Source of the DNA: Actinomycetota bacterium
GTDB lineage: Bacteria > Actinomycetota > Actinomycetes > Nanopelagicales > Nanopelagicaceae
DNA length: 7,222 nucleotides
Assembly: GCA_009698975.1 (NCBI GenBank)
Contig: WLPB01000055.1
Span: forward strand, 1 to 7,222
Reading direction: 5' to 3'
The first letter of the stretch is position 1. Every line of letters begins with the position of its first letter. The position numbers were made by a program, and so were the translations under genes. Below are positions 6,183-7,222 of the stretch, in pieces. The notes beneath the pieces are model-generated. The model was given only the letters and a program-made list of their open reading frames with translations. It did no database searches and was not told the origin of the DNA.

Positions 6183-7222
6183 CTAGCCTAATTCTCTTTT
6201 TTTGAATAAGGCAAGAAACATCGAATCCGTCTGGTGTGTTGTACCCCAGAGCGAGAGTGCGCCATCTCTTGTCGCATGAGAGAGATTTTCAGGCAGATAG
6301 GAATCAATCGGAATGAGCTCGAGCTCTGGATGCTTTTTCAGAATACTTTTTACTTGGGCGCTCGTCTCCGCGTAATGAGGCGAGCATGTGGCATATCCGA
6401 ATATCCCGCCTGTGTTGAGAACCGTAAGCGCTGAATCAACTAACTCCATCTGGAGCGCAAGAAGTGCGGGAATATCTCTAAGGGTTCGCCTCCATCGTAC
6501 CTCTGGTCTACGACGAAGTGCTCCCAGACCGGTGCAGGGAACATCTGCCAAGATCGCATCAAAGTGTTCTCCGCGCGATGCAATCTCGCGACCGTCGCCA
6601 ACATAGACTGGAAAATTTCCAACGACTTTTCTGACTAGTGCTGCCCGAGGTTCCGAAATCTCGTTCGCCGCAAAATCTCGCCCTGATTCACGAACGATAT
6701 GTGAGAGGAGCGCTGCCTTTCCTCCCGGGCCTGCGCAGAGATCGAGAGTGCGTTTCGCAGAAGAGGTTGCAGTCGCAAAAATCTGGGTAACGATTTGAGA
6801 ACCCTCATCTTGTACACCTGCCAGGCGATGACGTATGAGCTCTAGTGAAGATGGAGCTCCATCAAAGGTGGCTCCGTATGGAGAAAATTCTGTGGCTATT
6901 GCGCCCACATCAAGTAGGTCTTGCTGCGTCGATGACCCTGGCCAAGAGACGAGAGTTGGTTTTGCGGCGGTGTTATTTGAGATGAGTTCAGCTTCGACAC
7001 GGTCAAAATCTTTCAGTAAATCCAAGTAGGCCGAAACAATCCACTCCGGATGCGAGTGACGAATAGCTAGTCTGGTGATTGGATCTGTGATCTCCTCGAG
7101 GGGTGCTAACCAATCTTCCAGGCTCTGTGCAGATGCTTTTCTCATGAGTGCGTTGCTAAAACTGCCTTTTGACTCCCCCAGCCGCTTTCGTGCTACATCT
7201 ACAGTCTCAGAGACAGCGGCAT
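6183..7222 (-). CDS. rsmB: 16S rRNA (cytosine-5) methyltransferase RsmB/Sun, 5' end outside window
   Basis: RsmB uses S-adenosylmethionine to methylate a 16S rRNA cytosine (C967 in E. coli). The methyltransferase core is intact: SAM motif I DLCAGPGGKA (codons about 6740-6711), motif IV DVPCTGLGALRRRPEVRW with its PC cysteine (6536-6534), and motif VI YATCSPHYAE with the catalytic-thiol TCS cysteine (6386-6384). The Met at 7145 would give 320 residues, but it is not the start. Upstream the frame stays open to the right edge for 25 more codons, reading AAVSETVDVARKRLGESKGS then FSNAL before that Met. This matches the end of the N-terminal NusB-like RNA-binding domain (KGxxNAVLR-type). The gene is therefore cut by the window, and a full protein of about 430-470 residues is expected. 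It heads the rpe-hisE-hisG series. In related genomes fmt often precedes it; that lies outside this window. Confidence 0.93.
   Translation of the reverse strand, partial: AAVSETVDVARKRLGESKGSFSNALMRKASAQSLEDWLAPLEEITDPITRLAIRHSHPEWIVSAYLDLLKDFDRVEAELISNNTAAKPTLVSWPGSSTQQDLLDVGAIATEFSPYGATFDGAPSSLELIRHRLAGVQDEGSQIVTQIFATATSSAKRTLDLCAGPGGKAALLSHIVRESGRDFAANEISEPRAALVRKVVGNFPVYVGDGREIASRGEHFDAILADVPCTGLGALRRRPEVRWRRTLRDIPALLALQMELVDSALTVLNTGGIFGYATCSPHYAETSAQVKSILKKHPELELIPIDSYLPENLSHATRDGALSLWGTTHQTDSMFLALFKKRELG
6185..6190 (-). promoter_or_regulatory. Possible -10 element for a leaderless rpe transcript
   Basis: TAGGCT (TANNNT) lies exactly at -12 to -7 from the rpe GTG, overlapping the last codons and TAG stop of rsmB. 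Because the bases also encode the rsmB C-terminus and rpe is only 4 bases downstream, simple translational coupling explains the layout equally well. I list it for its identical position to the serB and hisE elements. Confidence 0.25.

Noticed and set aside
1..7222. Search for mobile elements, CRISPR repeats, tRNA/rRNA genes or a defence system
   Set aside because: No repeat arrays, transposase, integrase, tRNA-like folds or defence-type domains were seen. Nearly all bases belong to recognised housekeeping genes.

Overview
The window looks like a piece of chromosome from a streamlined actinobacterium with an unusually low GC content for that phylum (roughly half G+C by eye). The protein features support this. 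The uracil-DNA glycosylase has the GQDPYP form of its active-site motif, seen in mycobacterial Ung. SerB carries two ACT domains, HisG is the long form, HisE is of the mycobacterial type, and the purine permease is of the NCS2/AzgA type with actinobacterial wording. About 97% of the bases are coding, and the gene gaps are 4 to 81 bp. The best guess is a free-living, genome-reduced lineage such as the freshwater acI/Nanopelagicales group. That placement is inference from composition and compactness; no marker gene for it is in view.

Layout, left to right. A purine permease gene (47-1576, +) with a good Shine-Dalgarno (SD) site faces ung (1631-2272, -) across a 54-bp gap holding one strong hairpin, probably a shared bidirectional terminator. 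ung is the second gene of a two-gene minus-strand operon. The first gene encodes an orphan ABC ATPase (2272-3063, -), and the two are joined by a TAATG stop/start overlap. An 81-bp divergent promoter region separates the ABC gene from serB (3145-4347, +). serB abuts the end of hisG (4348-5193, -) with no base between the two stop codons. The rest is a minus-strand series read from the right edge: rsmB (6183 to beyond 7222, its start outside the window), rpe (5501-6178), hisE (5216-5479) and hisG.

The genes are housekeeping: purine uptake, uracil repair, the last step of serine synthesis, 16S rRNA methylation, the pentose phosphate pathway, and the first two activities of histidine synthesis. 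I see no mobile element, CRISPR array, RNA gene, toxin, phage gene or obviously new multi-gene system.

The most interesting signal is in how genes start. permease and hisG have AGGAG sites. ung has no SD but a TAATG overlap with the gene before it. The starts of serB, the ABC gene and hisE have no SD but carry a TANNNT -10-like hexamer at about -13 to -7 from the start codon, the pattern of leaderless transcripts. rpe shows the same pattern more ambiguously. The second point of interest is the coupling of ung to an ABC ATPase that has no membrane partner in view and resembles the ModF/PhrA-like family.
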